A stretch of 64,000 nucleotides of DNA, from contig NZ_JAVDXW010000001.1 in the NCBI RefSeq assembly GCF_031458135.1, forward strand, positions 4,464,001 through 4,528,000, written 5' to 3'. The translations under genes were made by a program, and so were the position numbers. Shown piece by piece: positions 52,472 through 60,591 of this stretch; within the stretch, counting starts at the first letter, position 1; every line of letters starts with the position of its first letter. This DNA is from Haloactinomyces albus. Lineage in GTDB: Bacteria > Actinomycetota > Actinomycetes > Mycobacteriales > Pseudonocardiaceae. The notes beneath the pieces were generated by a model. The model was not told where the DNA came from and ran no database searches. It saw only the letters and a list, made by a program, of their open reading frames with translations.

Positions 52472-53833
52472 TCACGTTCGTCCGGAACCTGCTTTCATGG
52501 TGGTGAGATCGCGAGTGCTGCCTTCGCGGGTCAGCAGGATCGCGGCGGCAGCCGCGGCGAAGGCGAGGATCCAGACGGCTCCGAGGAGCGTCGGGCTGCC
52601 TCCGGCGGTGAGCACCAGCCCGGTGGCGATCGCCGGGGTGAATCCGGCGCCCAGGGTGGAGGCGCTCTGGTATGCCAGGGACGCGCCGGTGTAGCGCATG
52701 TGCGTGGGGAACAGTTCCGCGGTGAAGGCGCCGAATGGCCCGAAGATGACACCCTGCAGACCCTGCCCCAGCATCACGGCGATGGCGAAGCTCCACACGG
52801 TGCCGAGTTCGACCAGCCACAGGATCGGGAAGGCGCAGACAGCGGCACTGATCACTCCGGTGAGCATGACCGGCCTCCGCCCGAACCGGTCGCTGAGCCG
52901 GGCGCTGACGATCACCACGAGCAGCATGACCACGGCGGCCGCTGCCTTGGCGTTGAGCACGCCGGTCTTGTCCGCACCCTCGTTGACCGCGTGGGACACG
53001 GCCCAGACCGTGACCACTCCGGCCAGGGAATAGACGCTGGTTCCGGCGATGACTCCGAGGAGCAGACTCTTCGGGTTCTTGGTGATGACCTCGAGCAGCG
53101 GGATCTTCTTGGCTTCGGCCTTGTTCTGGAGTTCCTGGAACAGTGGCGTTTCCGCGATCTTGAGGCGGATCACGAGACCGACCGTGACCAGTACGACGCT
53201 GATCAGGAACGGGATGCGCCATCCCCAGGCGAGGAACTGATCCTGGGGAAGGAGAGTAGCGGCGCTGACCGCGAGGGTGGCCAGCGCCGCACCCGCAGGG
53301 CCGCCCATGTTCGCGAAGCTGGCGGCAAAGCCGCGTCGTTTACTCGGGGAGTGCTCCAGAGCCATCAGCATGGCGCCGCCCCATTCGCCGCCCACGGCCA
53401 GCCCTTGGAGGATGCGCAGCAGGATCAGCAGGACGGGTGCGATGACCCCGATCTGGGCGGTGGTGGGCAGCAGGCCGATCGCAGTGGTACCCGCTCCCAT
53501 GGTGACCATGGAGATGACCAGGACGTTCTTGCGCCCGACACGGTCACCGAAGTGCCCGAAGATCGCCCCGCCCAGCGGCCGGGCGAGGTAGCCGGCCGCC
53601 AGGGTGCCGAAGGAGGCGAAGGCGGCGAAGCCGGGTCCCAGGTTCGTGAAGAAGACTTGGCTGAACACGATGGCGGCAGCCGTGGCGTAGAGCAGAAAGT
53701 CGTAGTACTCGATGAGACTGCCGATGAAGCTGGAGGTGAGAATCCTCCGCATATCCTTGGTGTTGAGGCTCTCGGAGTTCATGTTCTGCCGCGATGGGTC
53801 GGGGGACGCTGCGGTCTGCTTGGTCGAAGTCAT
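52472..53833 (-). CDS. MHS-family metabolite:proton symporter (MFS)
   Basis: About 453 residues. The start MRRILTSSFIGSLIEYYDFL and the loop FGHFGDRVGRKNVL are diagnostic of the metabolite:H+ symporter group, which includes shikimate, citrate and 2-oxoacid carriers. SARLSDRFGRRPVMLTG forms the second conserved loop. The ATG at 53833 (MTSTKQTAAS) is used; the frame to 54070 is arginine-rich noise. It is divergent from an MBL hydrolase, with a 21-bp palindrome between them. Confidence 0.87.
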   Translation of the reverse strand: MTSTKQTAASPDPSRQNMNSESLNTKDMRRILTSSFIGSLIEYYDFLLYATAAAIVFSQVFFTNLGPGFAAFASFGTLAAGYLARPLGGAIFGHFGDRVGRKNVLVISMVTMGAGTTAIGLLPTTAQIGVIAPVLLILLRILQGLAVGGEWGGAMLMALEHSPSKRRGFAASFANMGGPAGAALATLAVSAATLLPQDQFLAWGWRIPFLISVVLVTVGLVIRLKIAETPLFQELQNKAEAKKIPLLEVITKNPKSLLLGVIAGTSVYSLAGVVTVWAVSHAVNEGADKTGVLNAKAAAAVVMLLVVIVSARLSDRFGRRPVMLTGVISAAVCAFPILWLVELGTVWSFAIAVMLGQGLQGVIFGPFGAFTAELFPTHMRYTGASLAYQSASTLGAGFTPAIATGLVLTAGGSPTLLGAVWILAFAAAAAAILLTREGSTRDLTTMKAGSGRT

Positions 53834-54006
53834 GGCTGCTGTGTCTGTTCTCTTCCTACGGCGAAGACCGATCCCTGACGAGGGCCTCCGGAGACGTCGA
53901 GGTGATCGGCGGTGGTCATGGCATGTCCTGGCAATCAATTCGTGTGGCGCGGACCACGGGTAAGTACGTACAGCGTCACACCGGTCTCGGCGCTTGGCCC
54001 ACACCG

Positions 54007-54027
54007 GCATTCCGTTGAACGGAATGC
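54007..54027. promoter_or_regulatory. 21-bp palindrome between the MHS transporter and MBL genes
   Basis: GCATTCCGTT and AACGGAATGC flank a single G, giving perfect 10-bp arms. It lies in the 264-base divergent spacer, 70 bases before the MBL gene. A central TTCCGTT/AACGGAA core is IclR-like, and an IclR gene follows the MBL gene, so this is a good operator candidate. Confidence 0.65.
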
Positions 54028-54097
54028 GGGCATGGTGCTGCGGTGACCGAGTCGGCGATGGTTCGGACACGTCGTCGTAGGCAAGGAGGACGGGACG

Positions 54098-54967
54098 TTG
54101 GACACCACCGTGACGCTGACCGGAACGGGCACCCCACTACCGGTGCCGGGCCGTGCCGGGCCGGGAACGTTGCTGCGCTGCGGGCAATTGGCCGCACAGG
54201 TCGACGCCGGGCGTGGCACCGTGCTGCGGCTGGCCGAGCTCGGGATTCGTTGCCCGCAGATCGGGCTGCTGGCGCTGACCCACCACCATTCCGACCATCT
54301 CGTCGGCATGTCCGATCTCGTGCTCACTCGCTGGGTACAAGGTGGATTCGATGCGCTGCCCGTGCTGGCCCCGGAGGGGCCGACCGCCCGATTCGCCCGC
54401 CGGGTGCTCGACATCTGGGACGACGACATCGCGATTCGCAGGCACCACGGTGGTCGCCCCACGTCTCCGGTGGTGGACGTGCGGGCATTCACCCCCACCA
54501 CGATGCCGAGTACGGTGTGGCGATCCGATGCGGTGGAGGTCTCGACAGTGGCGGTGCGGCACGAGCCGGTGGAGCCCGCAGTGGCCTACCGCTTCGACAC
54601 CCCCGACGGTGCGATGGTCGTCAGCGGAGACACCCGGGTGTGCGGTGAGGTCGAGCGGCTGGCGCGAGATGCGGACGTGCTGGTGCACGAGGCCTGCCGC
54701 AGCGAAGTTCTCCGTGCGCGCGGCAAGGATTACATCGCCGAGTACCACGCCGACACCGTGGAGTTGGGCGCCATGGCCGAACGCGCCGGCGTCGCGACCC
54801 TGGTACTCACCCATCTCGAACCCGGCCCGACCACGGCCGAAGAGACCACCGCCTTCGCCGAGGACGTGCGCCACGGCGGGTTCACCGGGCAGCTCATCGT
54901 GGGCGAGGACCACACCACGATGCCGGTGGCCTCCGAGCGTGCGAGCAGCGCAGCAGCTCCGGAGTAG
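54098..54967 (+). CDS. MBL-fold hydrolase
   Basis: A 289-residue hydrolase with an intact LALTHHHSDHLVGMSDLVL metal motif and a C-terminal LVLTHLEPGPTTAEETTAF. The start is a TTG that follows AAGGAGG with eight bases between. It precedes an IclR gene (32 bases) and a LacI gene, and is divergent from the MHS transporter. Together the transporter and hydrolase could handle a lactone or ester; RNase Z-like activity is another possibility. Confidence 0.82.
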   Translation: MDTTVTLTGTGTPLPVPGRAGPGTLLRCGQLAAQVDAGRGTVLRLAELGIRCPQIGLLALTHHHSDHLVGMSDLVLTRWVQGGFDALPVLAPEGPTARFARRVLDIWDDDIAIRRHHGGRPTSPVVDVRAFTPTTMPSTVWRSDAVEVSTVAVRHEPVEPAVAYRFDTPDGAMVVSGDTRVCGEVERLARDADVLVHEACRSEVLRARGKDYIAEYHADTVELGAMAERAGVATLVLTHLEPGPTTAEETTAFAEDVRHGGFTGQLIVGEDHTTMPVASERASSAAAPE

Positions 54968-54999
54968 CCTGGAGGGGGCAGGGACGACGAAAGGCGATC

Positions 55000-55815
55000 A
55001 TGCCGGGCCAAATCCGGGAACCGGGACGCACGGTGACCAGTCGGGTGCTGGCGATACTCGAGGCCTTCGGACCCGACGACACCGACCTGACGCTGGCCGA
55101 GCTGTGCCGCCGCACCGGGCTGGCGCCTGCCACGGCGCACCGGATCGCCGGCGAGCTCGTCGCGTGGGGCGGGCTGGAGCGCAGTGGCGACCAGCACTAC
55201 CGGATCGGACTGCGGTTGTTCGAGATCGGCATGCGCGCTCCGGGCCGATACGGGCTCGGCAGCGTCGCACTGCCGTTTCTGGAGGATCTCTACGAGGTCA
55301 CCGGCGAGAACGTGCATCTGGCCGTGCGCGATGGTCATCATGCGGTGTACCTGCACAAGATCACCGGTCGGCGTGCGGTCGATACGCCCTCGCGCTCCGG
55401 TGGTCGGCTTCCGCTGTACGCCACCGGCATGGGCAAAGCGTTGCTGGCGTTCCTCCCCTCCGAGCTGACCGAGGAGATCATCACCGGCGGGCTGGTCCAT
55501 TACACGCCGCACACCATCACCTCTCCGGGCCTGCTGCGTCGGGCGCTGACACAGATTCGCCAACGTGGGTTTTCCGTGGCCGCGCAGGAGTACTCACTCG
55601 GCACCGTCTCGGTCGCCGCCCCGGTGTTGGCCTCGGACGGGCAAGCGCTCGCCGCCGTCTCGGTCGTGGTGCACAGTTCCCGTGTCAACGTCGCACGGCT
55701 CGGTCCCGCCGTACGCACCGCCGCCACGGGCATATCCCGTCGGCTCTCCCCGCCCGATGTGTCGGATGCTTCGGCGGGGCGCGCTAGCCTGGGGTGGTCA
55801 ACGAGCTCGGGGTGA
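55000..55815 (+). CDS. IclR-family regulator
   Basis: A 271-residue regulator. The winged helix has LAELCRRTGLAPATAHRIAG and the effector domain has GRYGLGSVALPFLEDLYEV and GRRAVDTPSRSGGRLPLYA, followed by TGMGKALLAFLPSELTEEI. It follows the MBL gene and precedes a LacI gene by nine bases. The probable operator is the palindrome at 54007-54027. Confidence 0.88.
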   Translation: MPGQIREPGRTVTSRVLAILEAFGPDDTDLTLAELCRRTGLAPATAHRIAGELVAWGGLERSGDQHYRIGLRLFEIGMRAPGRYGLGSVALPFLEDLYEVTGENVHLAVRDGHHAVYLHKITGRRAVDTPSRSGGRLPLYATGMGKALLAFLPSELTEEIITGGLVHYTPHTITSPGLLRRALTQIRQRGFSVAAQEYSLGTVSVAAPVLASDGQALAAVSVVVHSSRVNVARLGPAVRTAATGISRRLSPPDVSDASAGRASLGWSTSSG

Positions 55816-55824
55816 GGAAGGGCG

Positions 55825-56967
55825 ATGGCGGGATCGGGGCGTGTGACCATTGCCGATGTCGCGCGAGCGGCGTCGGTGTCACCCACGACCGTTTCGCATG
55901 CGCTCAATGGTTTGGGCAAGGTCGACCCGCGGACACGGCAGCGGGTGCAGGACGTGGCTGCCGAGCTGGGATACCGGCCGAGTCTGCGGGCACAGCGGCT
56001 GCGCCGCGGTGAGGCACGCACGATCGGCTTGGTCTCGTCCATGCCCTTCGCGGTTGCCGGCGGCCCCTCGCGACTGGGCTTTTTCATGGAGGTCGCCGCC
56101 GCCGCTGCCGAGTCGGCGCTGCTGCACGGCTTCGGATTGGTGCTGGTCCCGCCCCTGGAGTCGGATCCGCCGCTGGACTCGCTGGACATCGACGGTGCGA
56201 TCGTGGTGGAACCGGAGGAGAACGACCGCACCACCGGGCGCTTGCAGGCTCGTGGACTGCCGGTGGTGGCTCTGGGCAGGCAACCGGAAGCCGAGTTGGC
56301 CCATGTGGACCTGGATGCTCCTTGGGTGGGACGGTTGCTGCTGCGGCATCTGCACGAGCAAGGGGCGCGGCACATCGCCCTGCTCATCGGCAACAGCCGT
56401 CGTCATTCCTATGTGGACATGGAATCGACTTACCGGGATTTCGTGGTGCGGCACGACATGCCCGCTGTCGTGCTGCGGGCGGAGGAGGCCGGTGGTGAGG
56501 CAGCCGGGTACTCGTCCGGTATGGAATTGCTGTCGCAGTACCCGGAGGTGGATGCCGTCTGTGCCACGGTGGATGCGTTCGCCGTCGGAGTCGTGCGAGC
56601 CCTGCGCGAGCGGGGTTGTCGTGTTCCCGACGACGTGCTCGTGGCCACCCGCTACGACGGTCTCCGTGCTCGTACGTGTGACCCGCCGCTGACTGCGGTC
56701 GATCTGCACCTGGATCAGGCAGCGGCGAGTGCGGTGGAACTCCTGCTGGAGCGGTTGCGGGGCGACTCGAGCCGGGAGACGATCGCCCCTCCGGAACCGG
56801 TGCTGGTGGCCAGGAAGTCCTCGGGAGCCGGATCATCCGGCGAAGAGCAGGGTCAGTCCCGACACGAGCGCGAAGGCCAGGACGACGCGCCGCATCCAGG
56901 CACCGTCGAGACGGTGATGGACATAGCGGCTCAGCACAGCACCCACCACGAGCGCGGGCAGCAGTAG
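55825..56967 (+). CDS. LacI-family regulator with antisense-overlapping C terminus
   Basis: A 380-residue LacI protein. The HTH and hinge are RVTIADVARAASVSPTTVSH, ALNGLGKVDPRTRQRVQ and GYRPSLRAQRLRRG. The periplasmic-binding-like core has RHIALLIGNSRRH and DDVLVATRYDGLRA. Typical members end near residue 335 (PVLVARKSSG here); the last 45 residues run antisense into the TSUP gene (overlap 56833-56967). The palindrome CAAATCGATTTG at the NCS2 promoter has LacI-operator shape and is a likely target. Confidence 0.87.
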   Translation: MAGSGRVTIADVARAASVSPTTVSHALNGLGKVDPRTRQRVQDVAAELGYRPSLRAQRLRRGEARTIGLVSSMPFAVAGGPSRLGFFMEVAAAAAESALLHGFGLVLVPPLESDPPLDSLDIDGAIVVEPEENDRTTGRLQARGLPVVALGRQPEAELAHVDLDAPWVGRLLLRHLHEQGARHIALLIGNSRRHSYVDMESTYRDFVVRHDMPAVVLRAEEAGGEAAGYSSGMELLSQYPEVDAVCATVDAFAVGVVRALRERGCRVPDDVLVATRYDGLRARTCDPPLTAVDLHLDQAAASAVELLLERLRGDSSRETIAPPEPVLVARKSSGAGSSGEEQGQSRHEREGQDDAPHPGTVETVMDIAAQHSTHHERGQQ

Positions 56968-57543
56968 TGCGGCGCTTCGAAGCTGCTGAGCCTGCACCGT
57001 GCCGGTGGCCAGGAGCAGGCTCAGCGAGATCACTTCACCGGCGACGAAACAGATCGCCACGGTCGAGCGCAGCACGGGCGCGGGCCGGTGCTGGTACACC
57101 AGTGCCAGCGGAGGCCCGCCGACGCCGGTCGCGGTTTCGGCCACACCGGTGATCGCTCCGGCCGTGACGAACGCACGCCTGCCCGGTGTGAACGCCGGCG
57201 CCAGCAGCGTGATCAGTACGGCGAGCACGGTTGCCGTACCGATGAGCAGGTTCAGTTTGCCCATCGGAATCACGGCCAGGACCCACAGGCCACCGAATGT
57301 GCCGACGAACCGCCCGCCGGTGACCCAGCCGGCGCCGCTGGTGTCGAGAGAACCGCGCTCGCGCCAGGCGATGTAGGCGTTGAGCGGGATCATCAGCATC
57401 AGCAAGAACACCGGGAGCAGATTCGGCTGCAGAATGCCGATGACCGGAGCCAGGATCAGGGCGAATCCCAGCCCGGTGGTGCCTTGCACGAAGGAGGCGA
57501 CGGTGACGGCAACCGCCGCCACGGCCAGAGCGGCCATGCTCAC
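56833..57543 (-). CDS. TSUP (TauE/SafE) family membrane transporter
   Basis: A 236-residue membrane protein of about eight hydrophobic segments with the family pattern GTTGLGFALILAPVIGILQP and ETATGVGGPPLALVYQHR. It ends the NCS2-amidohydrolase-TSUP operon, with its start overlapping the amidohydrolase stop (57543/57540). TSUP proteins move sulfonates, sulfite or small organic anions; direction is unknown. Its 3' end lies opposite the LacI gene end. Confidence 0.85.
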   Translation of the reverse strand: MSMAALAVAAVAVTVASFVQGTTGLGFALILAPVIGILQPNLLPVFLLMLMIPLNAYIAWRERGSLDTSGAGWVTGGRFVGTFGGLWVLAVIPMGKLNLLIGTATVLAVLITLLAPAFTPGRRAFVTAGAITGVAETATGVGGPPLALVYQHRPAPVLRSTVAICFVAGEVISLSLLLATGTVQAQQLRSAALLLPALVVGAVLSRYVHHRLDGAWMRRVVLAFALVSGLTLLFAG

Positions 57544-58931
57544 CTGTCACACCCCCGGCCGTTGCTTGTCCGCCGGTGTTCGACCGATGTGGAATGGACG
57601 CGTTGCAGGGGGGCTTGTTCGAGCACTTTCCCTCCGATGTCGGCGGCATGTTCGACGAAGGCGGGGCCGTCCCAGTCCGGTGGCCACCCCTTCCACAGGC
57701 GGAGTTGTCCACCGATGACCACGGCGGTGATCTGATCCCGGTTGGCCAGCCGGACCAGTTCCCAGGGCAGGTCCCGGGACGGCTGCAGTTCGGGGACGTT
57801 CGTATCGACGAGGAGGAAATCGGCGGCCTTGCCGGTGGCGATCTCACCGGTGAGTTCCTGCAGGCCCACGGCGGCGGCGCTGCCTGCGGTGGCGTGCTCC
57901 AGCCAGGACCAGCCGCCACCACAGGACGAATCGCCCGTGTCCAGGCCGTATGCGAGGCGCTGGGCGAATTCGGCGGCGTCGGCAAGCCGGAATCCGTCGC
58001 CGCGCGTGCCGTCGGTGCCGAGACCGAACCGCACGCCCAGTGTGGCCAGCATGTGTGCCGGTGCGACCGCATTGCCCTTCCAGGCGCTGGCGACCGGGTT
58101 GTAACTGATCGCGGCGCCGCTGTCGGCCAGCAGCCGCATCTCCGGCGGTGTGAGCAAGGTGGTGTGGGCGGCCAGCGTGTGCGGACCGAGGGCTCCGATG
58201 TCGTGGAGATGCTCCAGCGGTCGGCGTCCGTGCCGCTCCAGGGAACGTTCGACAGCGGCGAGATGCTCGTTGACGTGGATCTGGAACACCGTTCCGGCAT
58301 CGGCGCACAGTCGCGCGGTGTCCCGCAGTGTCTCCGCGGTGGCGATCTCCGGGATGGGGATCGCCAGGGAGGGGTGGATCAGCGTGGCATCGTCCCAGCG
58401 TGCCAGATGCTGCTCGCCGTGATCGGGTTCCTCGTGGCAGACCATCCCGAGTACACATCGGATACCGGTGTCCTGGGTCGCTGCCGCGACCGTGGCGACG
58501 TCGACGGGAGCTCTCGTGCCTGCTTCGGTCACGGTGGTGAATCCGCCGCGCAGTGCCTCCAGGGCGGCGAGTTTCGCGGCGACGTAGGCTGTTTCCTCGT
58601 CGAGACTGTGCTCCAGCGGAATCCAGATCCGCCGGAAGATTTCCGAGGGTTCGCCGAATCCTGCGGCCTTGCCGAAGCTCTGCGTGAGGTGGTGGTGGGC
58701 GTCGATGAAGCCCGGCATGAGGATGTGGCCGGGCAGGCGAACCGGTTCGAGGTCGCTGCGCGCGGCGAGGACTTCCCGGGCCGGCCCGACGTGCTGGAAG
58801 ATTCCGTCGGCGATAACCACGGCGTACTCGTGTGCGGGACCTTCGGGCAGGAGGAGCGCCTCCGGCAGGAGAAGCAACTCATCGTGGGCGAACAGGTGCT
58901 GCATGGTCTCGCTTTTCGGTGATGGGGTCAT
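57540..58931 (-). CDS. Amidohydrolase (8-oxoguanine deaminase / AtzB-like)
   Basis: A 463-residue amidohydrolase-superfamily deaminase. Metal ligands are in HILMPGFIDAHHHLTQSFGK (HxH), IHVNEHLAAVERSL and LAAHTTLLTPPEM, and the last aspartate is in GLGTDGTRGDGF. Related enzymes deaminate guanine-like or triazine substrates. It is coupled to the NCS2 permease by a start/stop overlap (58931/58928) and to TSUP downstream, so it should act on the imported heterocycle. Confidence 0.87.
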   Translation of the reverse strand: MTPSPKSETMQHLFAHDELLLLPEALLLPEGPAHEYAVVIADGIFQHVGPAREVLAARSDLEPVRLPGHILMPGFIDAHHHLTQSFGKAAGFGEPSEIFRRIWIPLEHSLDEETAYVAAKLAALEALRGGFTTVTEAGTRAPVDVATVAAATQDTGIRCVLGMVCHEEPDHGEQHLARWDDATLIHPSLAIPIPEIATAETLRDTARLCADAGTVFQIHVNEHLAAVERSLERHGRRPLEHLHDIGALGPHTLAAHTTLLTPPEMRLLADSGAAISYNPVASAWKGNAVAPAHMLATLGVRFGLGTDGTRGDGFRLADAAEFAQRLAYGLDTGDSSCGGGWSWLEHATAGSAAAVGLQELTGEIATGKAADFLLVDTNVPELQPSRDLPWELVRLANRDQITAVVIGGQLRLWKGWPPDWDGPAFVEHAADIGGKVLEQAPLQRVHSTSVEHRRTSNGRGCDR

Positions 58932-60268
58932 GATGCGGCTGCCGTCTCGGTGTTTTCGCGTGGGGAGGGGGCCCGGAGATGGTGAAACACGACGTTGAGA
59001 ACCGCGGCGACGAAGGCACCGACGGCGACGCCGCTGTCGAGCAGGATGCGCACGTTGGCCGGGAACTGATCGTAGATGCCGGGAACCAGGATCGGTAGCA
59101 GTCCGAGGGCGAGCGCGACCGCGCAGATCACGATGTTGGTGTGATCGGACAGATCGACCTGGCGCAGCATCTGGATACCGAGCACGGTGATCACGGCGAA
59201 CACGACCAGGGCCGTACCCCCGACGACCGCGGCGGGAATACCGGCCATGAGCTGTGCGATCGGGGTGAACAGGCCGATCAGCACCAGCACGATCCCGGCG
59301 ATGACGGTGACGAACCGGCTACGCACCCCGGTGACCCGGACGATGCCCACGTTCTCCCCGCTGGTGACCATCAGCGACGTGCCGAAGAGACCGCCGCACA
59401 GTGAGACGAGGGCATCCCCCCGGATCGTTTTCGGAGCGTCCCGGCGAGTGTCGATGTCCTTGCCGACGATCTCGCCGTTGAGCACGGTCTGCCCGGTGGC
59501 CTCGGCCATCGACGCGAGCGCGAAGAGCATCAGCGGAACGGCGGCGATGAGACTGAATTCGGGCGGACCGAAGGGCAGCGGTTCGGGCAATGCGAACAAC
59601 GGGCCCGTGCCGACCTCGTCGAAGTGGGTCGCTCCCAGCAGTGCGGCCAGCACGGTGCCCGCAACGAGCCCGAGCACGACTGCGAGCTGGCGCAGCATGC
59701 CGGTCAGCAGGCGGAAGAACAGGACCGTGCAGCCGATCGTGGCCAGTCCGAGCAGGAGAGCGCGGGGATCTCCGAATCCCGGTGTCCCCGGCTTGCCGGT
59801 GACCAGCAGGCCGCCGACCTTGATCAGATTCACGCCGATGATCACGATCATCGTGCCGATCACGACAGTGGGGAAGAACTTCAGCAGTCGGGTGAACAGC
59901 GGAAGCGCCACCAGGTAGAAGACCGCTGTCAGGATCACCGCTCCCGACGCCGTGGGCAGACCGTGTTCCTGGGCGATGGCCACGAACAGCACGATCGGTG
60001 CTCCACCGGGCAGCATCACGAACGGCAGCCGGACGCCGATCCTGCCGGGTCCCAGGGACTGCACCAGGGTGCCCACGCCGGAGAACACGAAGGCTGCCGC
60101 AAGCAGCTTGACCGTCAGGTCCTCGGACAGGCCGAGGGTCTTGCTCACCAGGAACACGCTCGAAATCGGGGTCGCTGCCATCACCAGCACGTGCTGGAGG
60201 CCGAACGGAATCATCCTGGCGATCGGCCGATATTGGTCCACCGGGTGTCGCTCTGTCGATACGGACAC
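58928..60268 (-). CDS. NCS2-family nucleobase permease
   Basis: A 446-residue transporter of the uracil/xanthine group. The start contains IPFGLQHVLVMAATPISSVF, and EATGQTVLNGEIVGKDID and GLFGTSLMVTSGENVGIV are family regions. It is the first gene of the operon and is driven by a promoter at 60426-60473. It probably imports a purine-like base that the coupled amidohydrolase deaminates. Confidence 0.88.
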   Translation of the reverse strand: MSVSTERHPVDQYRPIARMIPFGLQHVLVMAATPISSVFLVSKTLGLSEDLTVKLLAAAFVFSGVGTLVQSLGPGRIGVRLPFVMLPGGAPIVLFVAIAQEHGLPTASGAVILTAVFYLVALPLFTRLLKFFPTVVIGTMIVIIGVNLIKVGGLLVTGKPGTPGFGDPRALLLGLATIGCTVLFFRLLTGMLRQLAVVLGLVAGTVLAALLGATHFDEVGTGPLFALPEPLPFGPPEFSLIAAVPLMLFALASMAEATGQTVLNGEIVGKDIDTRRDAPKTIRGDALVSLCGGLFGTSLMVTSGENVGIVRVTGVRSRFVTVIAGIVLVLIGLFTPIAQLMAGIPAAVVGGTALVVFAVITVLGIQMLRQVDLSDHTNIVICAVALALGLLPILVPGIYDQFPANVRILLDSGVAVGAFVAAVLNVVFHHLRAPSPRENTETAAAS

Positions 60269-60425
60269 AACAAGCCTCCTCGCTGTGAGGTCGGCGAAGG
60301 GCCACTCGTGGCCCCGTGACGGACGTGCTCGGGCTGCTGTTCGCAGCAGAGCGCTCGCCCCAACCCGAGGTCGGGGACCGACTCGATCCGGAAGGCCTCG
60401 CGCTGTGGACGCGGTAGCCAGCGGA
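60269..60425 (-). promoter_or_regulatory. 5' leader of the NCS2 operon with two short hairpins
   Basis: The leader before the NCS2 gene holds two hairpins: GGGCCAC-TC-GTGGCCC at 60299-60314 and CTGCTG-TTCG-CAGCAG at 60334-60349. They are small, and no known riboswitch core was recognised. They could affect translation or termination. Confidence 0.35.
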
Positions 60426-60437
60426 CAAATCGATTTG
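60426..60437. promoter_or_regulatory. LacI-type operator CAAATCGATTTG over the start site
   Basis: A perfect 12-bp palindrome with the TCGA centre common to LacI-family operators. It lies just downstream of the -10 of the NCS2 promoter, where bound repressor would block initiation. Confidence 0.6.
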
Positions 60438-60441
60438 CCCG

Positions 60442-60473
60442 TGTATATTGTGACGCCGATCTCCCGATGTCAA
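60442..60473 (-). promoter_or_regulatory. Sigma-70-type promoter of the NCS2 operon
   Basis: On the minus strand a perfect -35 TTGACA (60473..60468) is followed after 17 bases by the AT-rich CAATATACA (60450..60442), which serves as a -10-like element. The -35 is consensus and the -10 is weak. Confidence 0.6.
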
Positions 60474-60591
60474 GAGCTTGTCGAGACCGCGGGTGGACAA
60501 TCCGCCTTACCGCGTGCGGCAGGCTCGCGTGTCCCGTGCGGGATGCCGCACACTCGGTTCGGAAGAGCAGTGCGCCCTCGACGCCGGTGTT

